Positions 52,732 to 61,672 of a stretch of 64,000 bases of DNA are shown piece after piece (the stretch's first letter is position 1; each line of letters starts with the position of its first letter). The notes below the pieces were generated by a model. That model was not told the origin of the DNA. It saw only the letters and a program-made list of their open reading frames with translations, and did not search any database. The DNA lies in assembly GCF_900231165.1 (NCBI RefSeq), contig NZ_LT960614.1, positions 2,850,550 through 2,914,549 of the forward strand. Reading direction: 5' to 3'. Source of the stretch: Hartmannibacter diazotrophicus. GTDB lineage: Bacteria; Pseudomonadota; Alphaproteobacteria; Rhizobiales; Pleomorphomonadaceae. The position numbers and the translations under genes are program-made.

Positions 52732-54396
52732 TCAGCGGCGCCTCGGCGCATATTCCGGCACGCCCGGCGATCCGAAGATGAATTGCTGCGGATCACGCTC
52801 CACGCTGCTGAGAACCCGGTTGAGGCGGGCCAGCGCATTCTGGCCGTCGATGGCAAGCTGCGTGAAGCTGCCAAGCCCACGATCGGAGAATTTCGTCACG
52901 TTGCTCGTGATCGGCCCGATGCTCTTGTTGATCGTGTCGGCGACCTCGCGGATGGACTTCGCCGCTTCGGTCGCCTCCGTGATCAGACCCTGGCTGTCGG
53001 TGCCCTCGACATAGTCGCCGAGCTTGACCAGAAGGCTGTCGGCCCGCTTGGCCACACCGTTGAGCTGCTCGGAAAGGTCACGGACATTGGTGATGGTCTG
53101 GTCGACGTCGCCCTGGTGCTTGTCGATCGTGTCGCCAAGCTGCTTGAGGCTGGCCGAGGCGGATTTGGCGTCCGCGACGATCTGGTCGATGCTGTCGCCG
53201 CTGCCCGCCAGCTTCGCCGTGAAGCTGTTCACATTGTCGATCGACGAGCGCACCTTGTCGGGCTCGACCGCCTTCACGATCTCGCCGACCTGACCGATGG
53301 TGTCCTTCGCGTCGGCCACGATTGGGCCGAAGGTTGTCGAGACATCCGAAATCGCCCGCGTCGCGGTATCGACCTGATCGACAATCTGGCTCACCTTGTC
53401 GCGGTCGACCGCCGCAAGCAGGTTGCGGGCCTCGTCCGTCAGCGTTCCGATGCGATCGACCGCCGAGCGGGCGCTGTCGACAAGGCCGGTGACCGTCTTC
53501 GGATCGACGGAGGCAACCAGCGTGTCGGCGTGCTCGACCAGCGTGTTGAGCTTCTCGGCCGCATCGGCGACATTGTTGATGGCGCCGTTGATGTCTTCCG
53601 GATTGATGCCGTCAGCGATGGTGCCTGCCCGCTCGATGATGGAACTCAGTCGCTGCGAGGACTTGTCGAGATTGGCGACCATGTCCTGCACCTCGTCGGG
53701 ATTGACCGACTTCAGGATCTCCTCTAGCCGCGTGGCCGATCCCTTGAGGCTCCCCGAGACCTCGCCGACCGTCTTCGACATGTCGGAAAGGTTCTGCAGC
53801 AGATCCCCGACACCGCCCGAATTGTCCGCCAGCGCCTTGGAGAAGGTCTCCACGTTGTTCACCGTCCGCCCGAAGGCCGGTCCGTTGTCGGAGATGAAGT
53901 CGTCGATCGCGCCCATGGCGCTGTCGGCCCGCGACAGAACGTTGCGCGCGCTCTCGATGATGTCCTGGAAGGGCGAGACCTCGGCCTGGATCGTCGGCAT
54001 GCCGTCATTGGGATCGACGCTGTCGATCAGCAGCGGCGCATTGCGCGAGCCGCCTTCCAGCTGAAGGTTGGCGATGCCCGTGAAGCCCTGGTAGGTGAGG
54101 ACGGCCTTGGTGTCCGTGCGGATCGGCTTCGTCCGGTCGACGCTGATGATGGCGATCACCGTGCTCGGCGCCTCCTGGTCCAGCTGCAGGTCCTTCACCT
54201 CGCCGATCCGGATGCCGTTGAAGAGCACGGGCGAGCCGGTCGTCAGGCCGTTGACCGCGCCATTGAAGACCACCCGCATCTCGACGCGTCTTGCCTGCTC
54301 TCCGGCATTCGTCAGCCACAGCACGAATCCGACGCCGATCGCCACCAGCAGCAGCACAAGCGATCCGATCATGGCGTAGTTCGCTCGGGATTCCAT
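52732..54396 (-). CDS. MCE (MlaD-like) substrate-binding protein with long helical tail
   Basis: 554 residues. N-terminal transmembrane helix (about 9-29), one MCE domain (about 38-115: VFNGAVNGLTTGSPVLFNGIRIGEV...VLTYQGFTGIANLQLEGG), then ~400 residues of helical, coiled-coil-like repeats with DNVDEVKDI-type periodicity. Periplasmic hexamer of the Mla-type lipid transporter; the long tail may span the periplasm, replacing a separate barrel. Start overlaps the ATPase stop by 1 bp (TGATG). Confidence 0.92.
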   Translation of the reverse strand: MESRANYAMIGSLVLLLVAIGVGFVLWLTNAGEQARRVEMRVVFNGAVNGLTTGSPVLFNGIRIGEVKDLQLDQEAPSTVIAIISVDRTKPIRTDTKAVLTYQGFTGIANLQLEGGSRNAPLLIDSVDPNDGMPTIQAEVSPFQDIIESARNVLSRADSAMGAIDDFISDNGPAFGRTVNNVETFSKALADNSGGVGDLLQNLSDMSKTVGEVSGSLKGSATRLEEILKSVNPDEVQDMVANLDKSSQRLSSIIERAGTIADGINPEDINGAINNVADAAEKLNTLVEHADTLVASVDPKTVTGLVDSARSAVDRIGTLTDEARNLLAAVDRDKVSQIVDQVDTATRAISDVSTTFGPIVADAKDTIGQVGEIVKAVEPDKVRSSIDNVNSFTAKLAGSGDSIDQIVADAKSASASLKQLGDTIDKHQGDVDQTITNVRDLSEQLNGVAKRADSLLVKLGDYVEGTDSQGLITEATEAAKSIREVADTINKSIGPITSNVTKFSDRGLGSFTQLAIDGQNALARLNRVLSSVERDPQQFIFGSPGVPEYAPRRR

Positions 54397-55229
54397 CAGG
54401 CGGGCTCCATCCGGTCGAAGTCAAAGTGGCGGGCGCGTTCGCCGTTGAAATAGTCCTGGATCCAGGGGTGATCCACATGCCGCAGCGACTGGAACGTCCC
54501 GTCCACCAGAACCTTGCGATTGCCGAGCACCGCAATGCGGTCCGTGATCGTGACGAGGCTGTCGAGATCGTGTGTGACCATGAAGACCGTGATGCCGAGC
54601 GTCTCGCGCAGGGAGATAATCAGGGAATCGAAGTCGGCCGCGCCGATGGGGTCGAGCCCGGCTGTGGGTTCGTCCAGGAACACCACGTCGGGATCGAGAA
54701 TCAGCGCGCGCGCCAGCGCCACGCGCTTGATCATGCCACCTGAAAGCTCGGAAGGATATTTCGCGGCCGCATTCGGCGGCAGGCCGACCAGCTCCAGCTT
54801 CAGCCGTGCCAGCTCATCGCGCAGCTTTGCGCTCACGTCGATATGCTCGCGGATCGGCACGGAGACATTCTGCAGCACCGTCAGCGAGGAAAACAACGCC
54901 CCCTGCTGGAACAGCACACCGAGACGCCTGCCGATGCGCACCCGCTCGGCCGAACTGGCCGCGTCGAGGTCCCGCCCGAAAAGCTCCACCTTGCCCGCCT
55001 GACGGCGGTTGAGCCCGATGATCGTGCGCAAGAGGACCGATTTGCCGGTGCCCGATCCGCCGACGACGCCGAGGATCTCGCCGCGGTAGACATCGATATC
55101 GAGGTTTTCCAGGATCGGCGGCCCGCCGAAGCCGACCGTGATGCCGCGACCCCGGATCAGAACTTCGCGGTCCTCGCGGTGGGGCTGACGGTCGGTCCCG
55201 ATGGTCTCTGTCTCCTGTGTCATCGTCAT
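54396..55229 (-). CDS. Mla-type ABC transporter ATPase
   Basis: 277 residues from the ATG at 55229, which overlaps the permease stop (ATGA). Walker A GGSGTGKS (57-64), Q-loop FQQGALFSSLTV, signature LSGGMIKRVALARAL, Walker B VVFLDEPTAGLDP and the H-switch VTHDLDS. The LSGGM-IKR variant and the coupled genes identify the MlaF group, which powers retrograde phospholipid transport. Confidence 0.94.
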   Translation of the reverse strand: MTMTQETETIGTDRQPHREDREVLIRGRGITVGFGGPPILENLDIDVYRGEILGVVGGSGTGKSVLLRTIIGLNRRQAGKVELFGRDLDAASSAERVRIGRRLGVLFQQGALFSSLTVLQNVSVPIREHIDVSAKLRDELARLKLELVGLPPNAAAKYPSELSGGMIKRVALARALILDPDVVFLDEPTAGLDPIGAADFDSLIISLRETLGITVFMVTHDLDSLVTITDRIAVLGNRKVLVDGTFQSLRHVDHPWIQDYFNGERARHFDFDRMEPA

Positions 55230-56389
55230 ATCCCCAGCGAGGCGAGGACGATGGCGAAGATGCCGTCCATCAGGATCACGGCGAAGATGCCCTTCACCAC
55301 GGAAATCGTCGTATGCAGGCCGAGCGATTCGGCCGAGCCGGAAACCTTCATACCCTCCGTGCAGGCGACAAGGCCGATGGTCGCCGCCATCACCGGGGCC
55401 TTGACGACGCCGATCAGGAAATAGGTGACGGTCACGGCCTCGCGAAGCAGTTGCAGGAACGTGTCCGTCGGTAGCCCGATGTAGAAGACGACCACGATCC
55501 ACGCCCCGGCCATGGCGGAAAGATCGGAGACGACCGTCAGCAGCGGCAGGGTCAGCACCAGCGCCATCACGCGCGGAACGACCAGGACGCAGGTCGGAGA
55601 AACGCCGAGTACGGTGAGCGCGTCAATCTCCTCGCGCATCTTCATCGAGCCGATTTCGGCCGTCATCGCGCTGCCCGAACGGCCCGCGATCATGATCGCG
55701 GTGAGGAGAACGCCGATCTCGCGGCAGACGAGCACGCCGACGAGCGCGATCACATAGACTTCCGCGCCGAAGGTGCGCAGATAGAAACCGCCCTGCTGGG
55801 CGATGATCATGCCGATCAGGAAGCTCATCAGCGCGATGATCGGGATCGCTTTCAGGCCGACGCGATCCATCTGGGTGAAAAAGGCCGCCCAGCGCATCGG
55901 CTGTTTGCGTGTGATAATCTGGCCGATCCCCGCGACCATTTCACCGAAGAGCGAGAGAACGGCGATGACGTCGTAGCCGAGATCGACGACCTCGTGTCCC
56001 ACCGCCTCGAGCCAGCGGCGAAGGAGCGGCTTCTCTTCCGGCTCCTTCGGCACATCGAGAAGCAGCTTGGAAACCGTCTGAAGGAGGATCGTGTCCTCGG
56101 GATCGAAACCGACCAGCTGAACGTCGATCGACCGCATATTGCAGGTGCGCCGCGCGTTTTCGATCAGCCAGGCGCCGGCCGTGTCCATGCGCTTGATGCC
56201 GCTGCCGTCAATGACGAGGACCGCTGTCTCGCCGCTGTCCTTCGGCAGTGCCTCGTCAAGCGGTTCCTCGAGTTTGCGCGCGGTCGAGATGGTCCATTCG
56301 CCTGAAAAGACCAGGCGGCCCGGCGTCTCGACGGCGGCGATTTCGCCGGCCGCATGCTCTCCAACGCTGTCACTTGCTTCGACGCTCAT
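55226..56389 (-). CDS. MlaE-type permease fused to a STAS domain
   Basis: 387 residues from the ATG at 56389 (MSVEAS); a longer frame starts at 56437. Residues ~20-105 are a STAS domain (GRLVFSGEWTISTARKLEEPLDEAL; VLVIDGSGIKRMDTAGAWLI), then a five-helix MlaE permease (FFTQMDRVGLKAIPIIALMSFLIGMIIAQQG; YVIALVGVLVCREIGVLLTAIMIAGRSGSAMTAEIG; EEIDALTVLG). In E. coli the STAS protein MlaB is separate; here it is covalently joined. First gene of the transporter operon. Confidence 0.93.
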   Translation of the reverse strand: MSVEASDSVGEHAAGEIAAVETPGRLVFSGEWTISTARKLEEPLDEALPKDSGETAVLVIDGSGIKRMDTAGAWLIENARRTCNMRSIDVQLVGFDPEDTILLQTVSKLLLDVPKEPEEKPLLRRWLEAVGHEVVDLGYDVIAVLSLFGEMVAGIGQIITRKQPMRWAAFFTQMDRVGLKAIPIIALMSFLIGMIIAQQGGFYLRTFGAEVYVIALVGVLVCREIGVLLTAIMIAGRSGSAMTAEIGSMKMREEIDALTVLGVSPTCVLVVPRVMALVLTLPLLTVVSDLSAMAGAWIVVVFYIGLPTDTFLQLLREAVTVTYFLIGVVKAPVMAATIGLVACTEGMKVSGSAESLGLHTTISVVKGIFAVILMDGIFAIVLASLGI

Positions 56390-56702
56390 GCTCCGCCTGT
56401 CTGAGCCTCGTGTGATCCGACGGCCCGAACGATTCATCGGCCCTGCGTTCCCTTACCCTATATACGAGCGACCGCCGGCTGGTTGTTTCTTTTTTGCATC
56501 GCTGACGTCCGAATTCAGCCATTTCCCGATGGGCCGATCAGCTTTCACGCCGGGCGACGATGCCCTGCCCGGCAGCACCGGCGCCCAACGAGCGCCTTGC
56601 GTTGAGACCGGATGCCGCCAATACTCGGCGCCGCCTTGCCGGCCCCGGCGCCGGCAGCGGCCTTGCGAGCCGATGGTCTTGTCCCGAGTGAGGTTGGCCC
56701 GA
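56390..56702. other. Divergent intergenic region between the mla-like operon and dgcN
   Basis: 313 bp without a supported gene; it should carry the promoters of both units. No repeat, hairpin or regulatory motif stood out on inspection. Confidence 0.4.
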
Positions 56703-57716
56703 ATGGAAATCAAGCGCCCCTATCTGTTGTTCCTCGGCGACGTGAAGGATTCGCTTGCCGCCAAGACAGGTCTCGGCATCGTCGACTGGCGCCGCGACTG
56801 GTGCCTTGGCCAATACCGCCTGCCCGGCTGCATGGCCGATGCCAAGATCGACGATCTGTCGATCGCGGAGGCGGCCGAGATGGGCGCCAAGACCATGGTC
56901 ATCGGCGTCGTCAACGCCGGCGGCGTCCTGCCCGACCACTGGATCGACAGCATCGTGGACGCCATCAAGGCGGGCCTCGATATCGCTAGCGGCCTGCACA
57001 TGCGCCTTGGCGATGTCCCCGCGATCCGCGATGCGGCCGAACGCCATGGCGCGCGCCTGCACGACGTTCGCCATTCGACGATGTCCTTTGCGACCGGCAA
57101 GGGCACGCGCCGTCCGGGCCGGCGTCTGCTGACCGTTGGAACCGACTGTTCGGTCGGCAAGAAATACTCGGCGCTGGCGCTGGAGGCGGAAATGCGCTCG
57201 CGCGGCATGAACGCGGAATTCCGCGCCACCGGCCAGACCGGCGTCTTCATCTCCGGGCGGGGCGTGGCGCTCGATGCCGTCGTCGCCGATTTCATCTCCG
57301 GCGCCGCCGAATGGCTGACCCCGGAAAACCAGCCCGACCACTGGGACGTGGTCGAGGGCCAGGGATCGCTCTTCCACCCCTCCTTTGCCGGCGTCACCCT
57401 CGGGCTGCTTCATGGCGCCCAGCCCGACGCCTTCGTCGTCTGCCACGAGCCGACCCGCACCACGATGCGCGGCGTTGGCCACCCGCTGCCGACCATCGGC
57501 CAGGTCATCGATCTCACGCGCGCCTGCGGCCGGCTGACCAACCCGGACATTCGCTGCGTCGGCATCTGCATCAACACCGCAGCTCTGATCGAGGAAGACG
57601 AAGCACGCGCCCTCCTGAGCGAAACGGCGGAGGAATACGAGTTGCCGGTGACCGACCCGGTCCGCTTCGGCGTCGCCCCCATCGTCGACCATCTCCGGAT
57701 GGAGTTCCCGGTGTGA
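56703..57716 (+). CDS. dgcN: DgcN-like N-acetyltransferase (DUF1611), D-glutamate pathway
   Basis: 337 residues from the ATG at 56703 (GAGG 9 bp upstream). DUF1611 core with VIGVVNAGGVLPDHWIDSIVDAI, the P-loop-like GTDCSVGKK (146-154), and GATGQTG-like TGQTGVFISGRG. In the D-glutamate route DgcN acetylates D-Glu, then DgcA racemises N-acetyl-D-Glu. It overlaps the next gene by 4 bp (GTGA), fitting the two-gene unit. Naming rests on DUF1611 plus the partner. Confidence 0.85.
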   Translation: MEIKRPYLLFLGDVKDSLAAKTGLGIVDWRRDWCLGQYRLPGCMADAKIDDLSIAEAAEMGAKTMVIGVVNAGGVLPDHWIDSIVDAIKAGLDIASGLHMRLGDVPAIRDAAERHGARLHDVRHSTMSFATGKGTRRPGRRLLTVGTDCSVGKKYSALALEAEMRSRGMNAEFRATGQTGVFISGRGVALDAVVADFISGAAEWLTPENQPDHWDVVEGQGSLFHPSFAGVTLGLLHGAQPDAFVVCHEPTRTTMRGVGHPLPTIGQVIDLTRACGRLTNPDIRCVGICINTAALIEEDEARALLSETAEEYELPVTDPVRFGVAPIVDHLRMEFPV

Positions 57717-58702
57717 GCCAGACGCTGACGGTGACCGACGAACGCTGGCCGATCGCCGGGCGCTTCACCATCTCGCGCGGCTCCAAGACCGAGGCCCACG
57801 TCGTCGTCGCAACTGTCCGCGACGAAAACGGTCTTGCCGGACGGGGCGAATGCGTCCCCTATACCCGCTATGGCGAGACCGTCGATGGTGTCATGGCCGA
57901 GATCACCGCGATGACAACCGACGTCGGGGCCGTCCTCACCCGGGCCGACCTGCAAGAACGTATGAAACCCGGCGCGGCGCGCAATGCCCTTGATTGCGCG
58001 CTCTTCGCCCTCGAGGCGCGCCAGAAAGGCCTGACGGCGGCCGAACTGGCCGGTCTGCCGCCGCTCCAGCCTGTCACGACCGCCTTCACGCTCAGCCTCG
58101 ACACGCCCGAGAACATGGAGGCCGCCGCGCGGGTCAACGCGGCCCGGCCGCTGCTCAAGATCAAGCTCGGCGGCGGCGCGGAGGATGAGGAACGCCTCGC
58201 CGCCGTCCGTATCGGCGCGCCCGACGCCGCCCTCATCATCGACGCCAACGAAGGCTGGACGCCGGACATCTTCGAAAGCCGCATGCGGGCCTGCGCCCAT
58301 CACCGTGTCGCGCTGGTCGAGCAGCCCCTGCCAGAATCGGATGACGCGGCGCTCGCCGACCTGCCTCACCTCGTGCCCGTCTGCGCCGACGAAAGCGCCC
58401 ACATCGCCACCAACATTCCCCGGCTCGCGAAGCTCTACGACGCGGTCAACATCAAGCTCGACAAGACCGGAGGCATCACCGAGGCATTGAAGATGGCAAG
58501 CGCCGCCGAAAACGCGGGCCTTGCCATCATGGTCGGCTGCATGGTGGCGACCTCGCTCGCCATGGCTCCGGCCCTGCTCCTTGCGGCAAAGGCAAAGTTC
58601 GTCGACCTCGACGGCCCGCTACTTTTGGCCCGCGACCGTGAACCGGGCCTCGTCTTCGAGGGATCGATCATCCGTCCGCCCCAGGCTACCGTCTGGGCCT
58701 GA
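57713..58702 (+). CDS. dgcA: DgcA-like N-acetyl-D-glutamate racemase (enolase superfamily)
   Basis: 329 residues from a GTG at 57713, overlapping dgcN (GTGA). Enolase-superfamily active-site motifs: KIK at 149-151, then DANEGW, VEQPLP, CADES and VNIKLDKTGG, giving the metal-binding D/E/D trio and the second catalytic Lys. Close to dipeptide epimerase relatives; with DgcN as partner the N-acetyl-D-Glu role is more likely than AE epimerase. Confidence 0.87.
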   Translation: MSQTLTVTDERWPIAGRFTISRGSKTEAHVVVATVRDENGLAGRGECVPYTRYGETVDGVMAEITAMTTDVGAVLTRADLQERMKPGAARNALDCALFALEARQKGLTAAELAGLPPLQPVTTAFTLSLDTPENMEAAARVNAARPLLKIKLGGGAEDEERLAAVRIGAPDAALIIDANEGWTPDIFESRMRACAHHRVALVEQPLPESDDAALADLPHLVPVCADESAHIATNIPRLAKLYDAVNIKLDKTGGITEALKMASAAENAGLAIMVGCMVATSLAMAPALLLAAKAKFVDLDGPLLLARDREPGLVFEGSIIRPPQATVWA

Positions 58703-58728
58703 CGTCCGTTTCGCACTATCCTGAAGCC

Positions 58729-59589
58729 ATGCACTCGATCGAACAACCCTCGGCTCTGGATCTTTCCCGGATGGGCGAGAAGGATCGTGCGCGCTTCTTC
58801 CGCGCCGAGCGCCACGACGCGTTGGAGGGGCTGACGGCCGCCTTCCGCAAGCATCGCTACGAACCGCACAGCCACGACACCTATGTCGTCGGCATTATCG
58901 TCGACGGCTGCGAGGCCTACACCTTGCGCGGCGAACGCCACTACGCGGCGGCCGGAAACCTCTGCTTCGTCAATCCCGGCGAGGTGCACGACGGCGAACC
59001 CGCTGGCCACGTTTTCGCTTATCGCATAACCTATCCGTCCGTCGCGCTGCTGCGCTCCATCGCAGCCGAAATCACCGGCCGCGAGCCTGCCGGTGCGCCC
59101 TATTTTCCGAAGGCAACGGCGAGCGACGACGAGGCTGCAATGCTGTTCCTGCGCTGCCATCTCCAGCTCGAAACCGCCCCGAGCACCCTCGCCGCCGACG
59201 AAGCGCTCGTCTCGGTCTACGCGCTCCTGCTCCGCCGCCATGCAATTCTCGACCATGTGCCGGCCGCTCTCGCCGCCCATGGCAGGGCGGTGACGAAGGT
59301 CATGGAGTTCCTCCAGTCCTCCATCGACCGCGATCCGGATTTGGCATCCATCGCCGATGTCGCCGGCCTGTCGCGCCATCATCTCATTCGTCTCTTCAAG
59401 CGCGAGACCGGCCTGACCCCGCATGCCTTCCTGATGGATTGCCGCGTTCGCGCTGCCCGGACGCTGCTGGCACGCGGCGATGCACCCGCCGACGTCGCGC
59501 TCGCCTGCGGCTTCTTCGACCAGAGCCACCTGAACCGCTGCTTCAAGGCCCGCGTCGGCGTCGCGCCCGGAGCCTTCCGGCGGGCCTGA
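58729..59589 (+). CDS. AraC-type regulator with cupin sensor
   Basis: 286 residues. N-terminal cupin (FRKHRYEPHSHDTYVVGIIVDGCEAYTLRGERHYAAAGNLCFVNPGEVHDGEP, first His pair PHSHD), and C-terminal AraC double helix-turn-helix (LASIADVAGLSRHHLIRLFKRETGLTPHAFLMDCRVRAARTLLARGDAPADVALACGFFDQSHLNRCFK). It lies just before azlCD on the same strand; such AraC proteins are common partners of AzlCD exporters. Could also affect dgcNA, 26 bp upstream. Confidence 0.92.
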   Translation: MHSIEQPSALDLSRMGEKDRARFFRAERHDALEGLTAAFRKHRYEPHSHDTYVVGIIVDGCEAYTLRGERHYAAAGNLCFVNPGEVHDGEPAGHVFAYRITYPSVALLRSIAAEITGREPAGAPYFPKATASDDEAAMLFLRCHLQLETAPSTLAADEALVSVYALLLRRHAILDHVPAALAAHGRAVTKVMEFLQSSIDRDPDLASIADVAGLSRHHLIRLFKRETGLTPHAFLMDCRVRAARTLLARGDAPADVALACGFFDQSHLNRCFKARVGVAPGAFRRA

Positions 59590-59660
59590 ACGACGACGGG
59601 TCGGAAGAAGCGCAATTTCATCCAAGAACGCGGGACCGCCGCCACGTTATTCCGAGCGCC

Positions 59661-60374
59661 ATGAACACGCATGTTTCCCAGCACGGCGCCACGGCACTGG
59701 ACGAATTCCGGCGCGGCGTCGTCGCCGTCGCCCCTCTTGCGGTCGCCGTCATCCCCTTCGCCCTGATCCTCGGCGCCAACGGCGCGGCCAAGGGCCTTTC
59801 CGTCGTCGAGATCGGGCTGATGAGCGCAATCGTCTTTGCCGGCAGCTCACAGTTCCTGGCCATCGACCTCTGGCGCGAGCCGGTGCCGGTCCTCTCGCTT
59901 GGCCTTGCCGCCCTCCTCATCAACCTGCGTCATGTGCTGATGTCGGCCTCGCTGAGCGGCAAGATGAACCACGTACCGAAGTGGCTGCGCTACCTGAAGG
60001 TCTTCTTCCTGGCCGACGAGATCTGGGCACTCGCCGAACAGCATGCGACCCGGCAACGCCTGACGCCGGCCTATTATTTCGGCCTCGCCGCGCCGCTCTA
60101 CGGCGCATGGGTGCTGCTCACCATGGCGGGCGCTGCTCTCGGCTCGCTCATCGCCGATCCGCGCGCCTTCGGCTTCGACTTCGCCTTCACCGCCGTCTTC
60201 ATCGGTCTGGTCGCCGGTTTCTGGAAAGGGCGCGGCAGCGCCCTCGTGGCGGCCACCAGCGCCATTGTCGCGATCGCCGTCCATACCCTGGTTGAAGGCG
60301 CTTGGTTCGTCGTCGCCGGCGCGCTTGCCGGCGTCGCGATGGCGGCCATTACAGCAAGGCAGGACGCCGCATGA
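59661..60374 (+). CDS. azlC: AzlC family amino acid exporter, large subunit
   Basis: 237 residues from the ATG at 59661. Seven or so hydrophobic helices with the AzlC core: AVIPFALILGANGAAKGLSVVEIGLMSAIVFAGSSQFLAIDLW and LINLRHVLMSASLSGKM. AzlC works with AzlD as a branched-chain amino acid exporter. The stop overlaps the azlD ATG (ATGA). Confidence 0.9.
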   Translation: MNTHVSQHGATALDEFRRGVVAVAPLAVAVIPFALILGANGAAKGLSVVEIGLMSAIVFAGSSQFLAIDLWREPVPVLSLGLAALLINLRHVLMSASLSGKMNHVPKWLRYLKVFFLADEIWALAEQHATRQRLTPAYYFGLAAPLYGAWVLLTMAGAALGSLIADPRAFGFDFAFTAVFIGLVAGFWKGRGSALVAATSAIVAIAVHTLVEGAWFVVAGALAGVAMAAITARQDAA

Positions 60375-60667
60375 TCGATCTGCCCACCCTCTCGGCGATC
60401 CTGCTGATGGCGGCGGCGACCTATTTCACGCGGGTCAGCGGCCTCTGGCTCGCCTCGCGCATTCCTGCCGGCGGACGCAGCCGCGCGGCGCTCGACGCCT
60501 TGCCAATCGCCGTCCTCGTCGCCGTCATCGCGCCAAGCGCCACGGCGGGGCCGGCCGAAATCGCGGCGGCGCTGACGGCCATCCTGCTCGTCCGCCGGCT
60601 GCAGCTTCTCGGTGTGATCGCGATGAGCGTGGCCGTTGTCATCATCCTGCGCGCGGCTCTCGGATAG
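60371..60667 (+). CDS. azlD: AzlD family small subunit of the exporter
   Basis: 98 residues from the ATG at 60371 (MIDLPTLSAILLMAAATYFTRVSGLWL), three to four transmembrane helices. The motif TYFTRVSGLWLASR is typical of AzlD. Translation is coupled to azlC by the 4-bp overlap. Confidence 0.88.
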   Translation: MIDLPTLSAILLMAAATYFTRVSGLWLASRIPAGGRSRAALDALPIAVLVAVIAPSATAGPAEIAAALTAILLVRRLQLLGVIAMSVAVVIILRAALG

Positions 60668-60865
60668 CCTCCCCCCGCGATCGGCAACCCTTGGACGGAA
60701 CAAGTTTTTCACTGTCATAATTCTGAAGCCGGAATCGCCTTTACTGCCCCCAGCAAATGCAGGCGGTACGCCTCTGAAGGAGCAAAGGTCCCGTCTGCGT
60801 CAATCCTCACCGACATGAAAACGTCATGTTCGAGTTATTGACGAGGGATCGTCCAAGGGGCGCCG

Positions 60866-61672
60866 ATGAGCTCGACAACGCCTGAACCGCGCCATTTCAG
60901 GGCGCTTTTTCTTTCCGATATTCATCTCGGAACCCGTGGCTGCCAGGCCGAGCTGCTGCTCGACTTCATGCGCTTCCACGATGCCGAGACCATCTACCTC
61001 GTCGGCGACATCGTTGACGGTTGGCGGCTGAAGCGCGCCTGGTACTGGAGCCAGGCTCACAACGACGTCGTCCAGAAGATGCTGCGCAAGGGCCGCAAGG
61101 GCGCCCGCATCATCTATACGCCGGGCAATCACGACGAGTTCCTGCGCGACTATATCGGCACCCATTTCGGCGGCGTCGAGGTGGCGGACACCGCGATCCA
61201 CGAAACGGCAGACGGTCGGCGCCTGCTGATCATCCACGGCGACCAGTTCGACGTCGTGGTCCGCCATGCCAAGTGGCTCGCCTTCTTCGGCGACTGGGCC
61301 TACGTGACGGCGCTCAACCTCAACACGGCCCTGAACAAGGTCCGCCGCAAGCTTGGCTTCCCCTACTGGTCGCTGTCGGCCTGGGCGAAGCTCAAAGTCA
61401 AGAACGCAGTCAACTTCATTGGCGCCTTCGAGCAGGCGTTGTCGGGTGAGGCCCGCCGCCTCGGCGCCGACGGCGTCGTCTGCGGGCACATCCACCACGC
61501 CGCCCAGCGCATGATCGACGGCATCGAGTATCTCAACACCGGAGACTGGGTCGAAAGCTGCACGGCGCTCGCCGAGCATCACGACGGCCGGCTGGAGATC
61601 ATCCGCTGGACACAGCTTGGCGAGGTGCAGGCGGCCAAGCAATCTGCCGCGCAGGTGCAGGCCGCTGCATGA
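60866..61672 (+). CDS. LpxH-like metallophosphoesterase
   Basis: 268 residues. Calcineurin-like motifs in order: LFLSDIHLGTRG, LVGDIVDGW, YTPGNHDEFL, IIHGDQFD and VCGHIHHAAQ. This set is shared by UDP-2,3-diacylglucosamine diphosphatases (lipid A synthesis) and related phosphatases found in Hyphomicrobiales beside glycosyltransferases. GGGG lies 6 bp before the ATG. Couples to the next gene (ATGA). Confidence 0.88.
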   Translation: MSSTTPEPRHFRALFLSDIHLGTRGCQAELLLDFMRFHDAETIYLVGDIVDGWRLKRAWYWSQAHNDVVQKMLRKGRKGARIIYTPGNHDEFLRDYIGTHFGGVEVADTAIHETADGRRLLIIHGDQFDVVVRHAKWLAFFGDWAYVTALNLNTALNKVRRKLGFPYWSLSAWAKLKVKNAVNFIGAFEQALSGEARRLGADGVVCGHIHHAAQRMIDGIEYLNTGDWVESCTALAEHHDGRLEIIRWTQLGEVQAAKQSAAQVQAAA

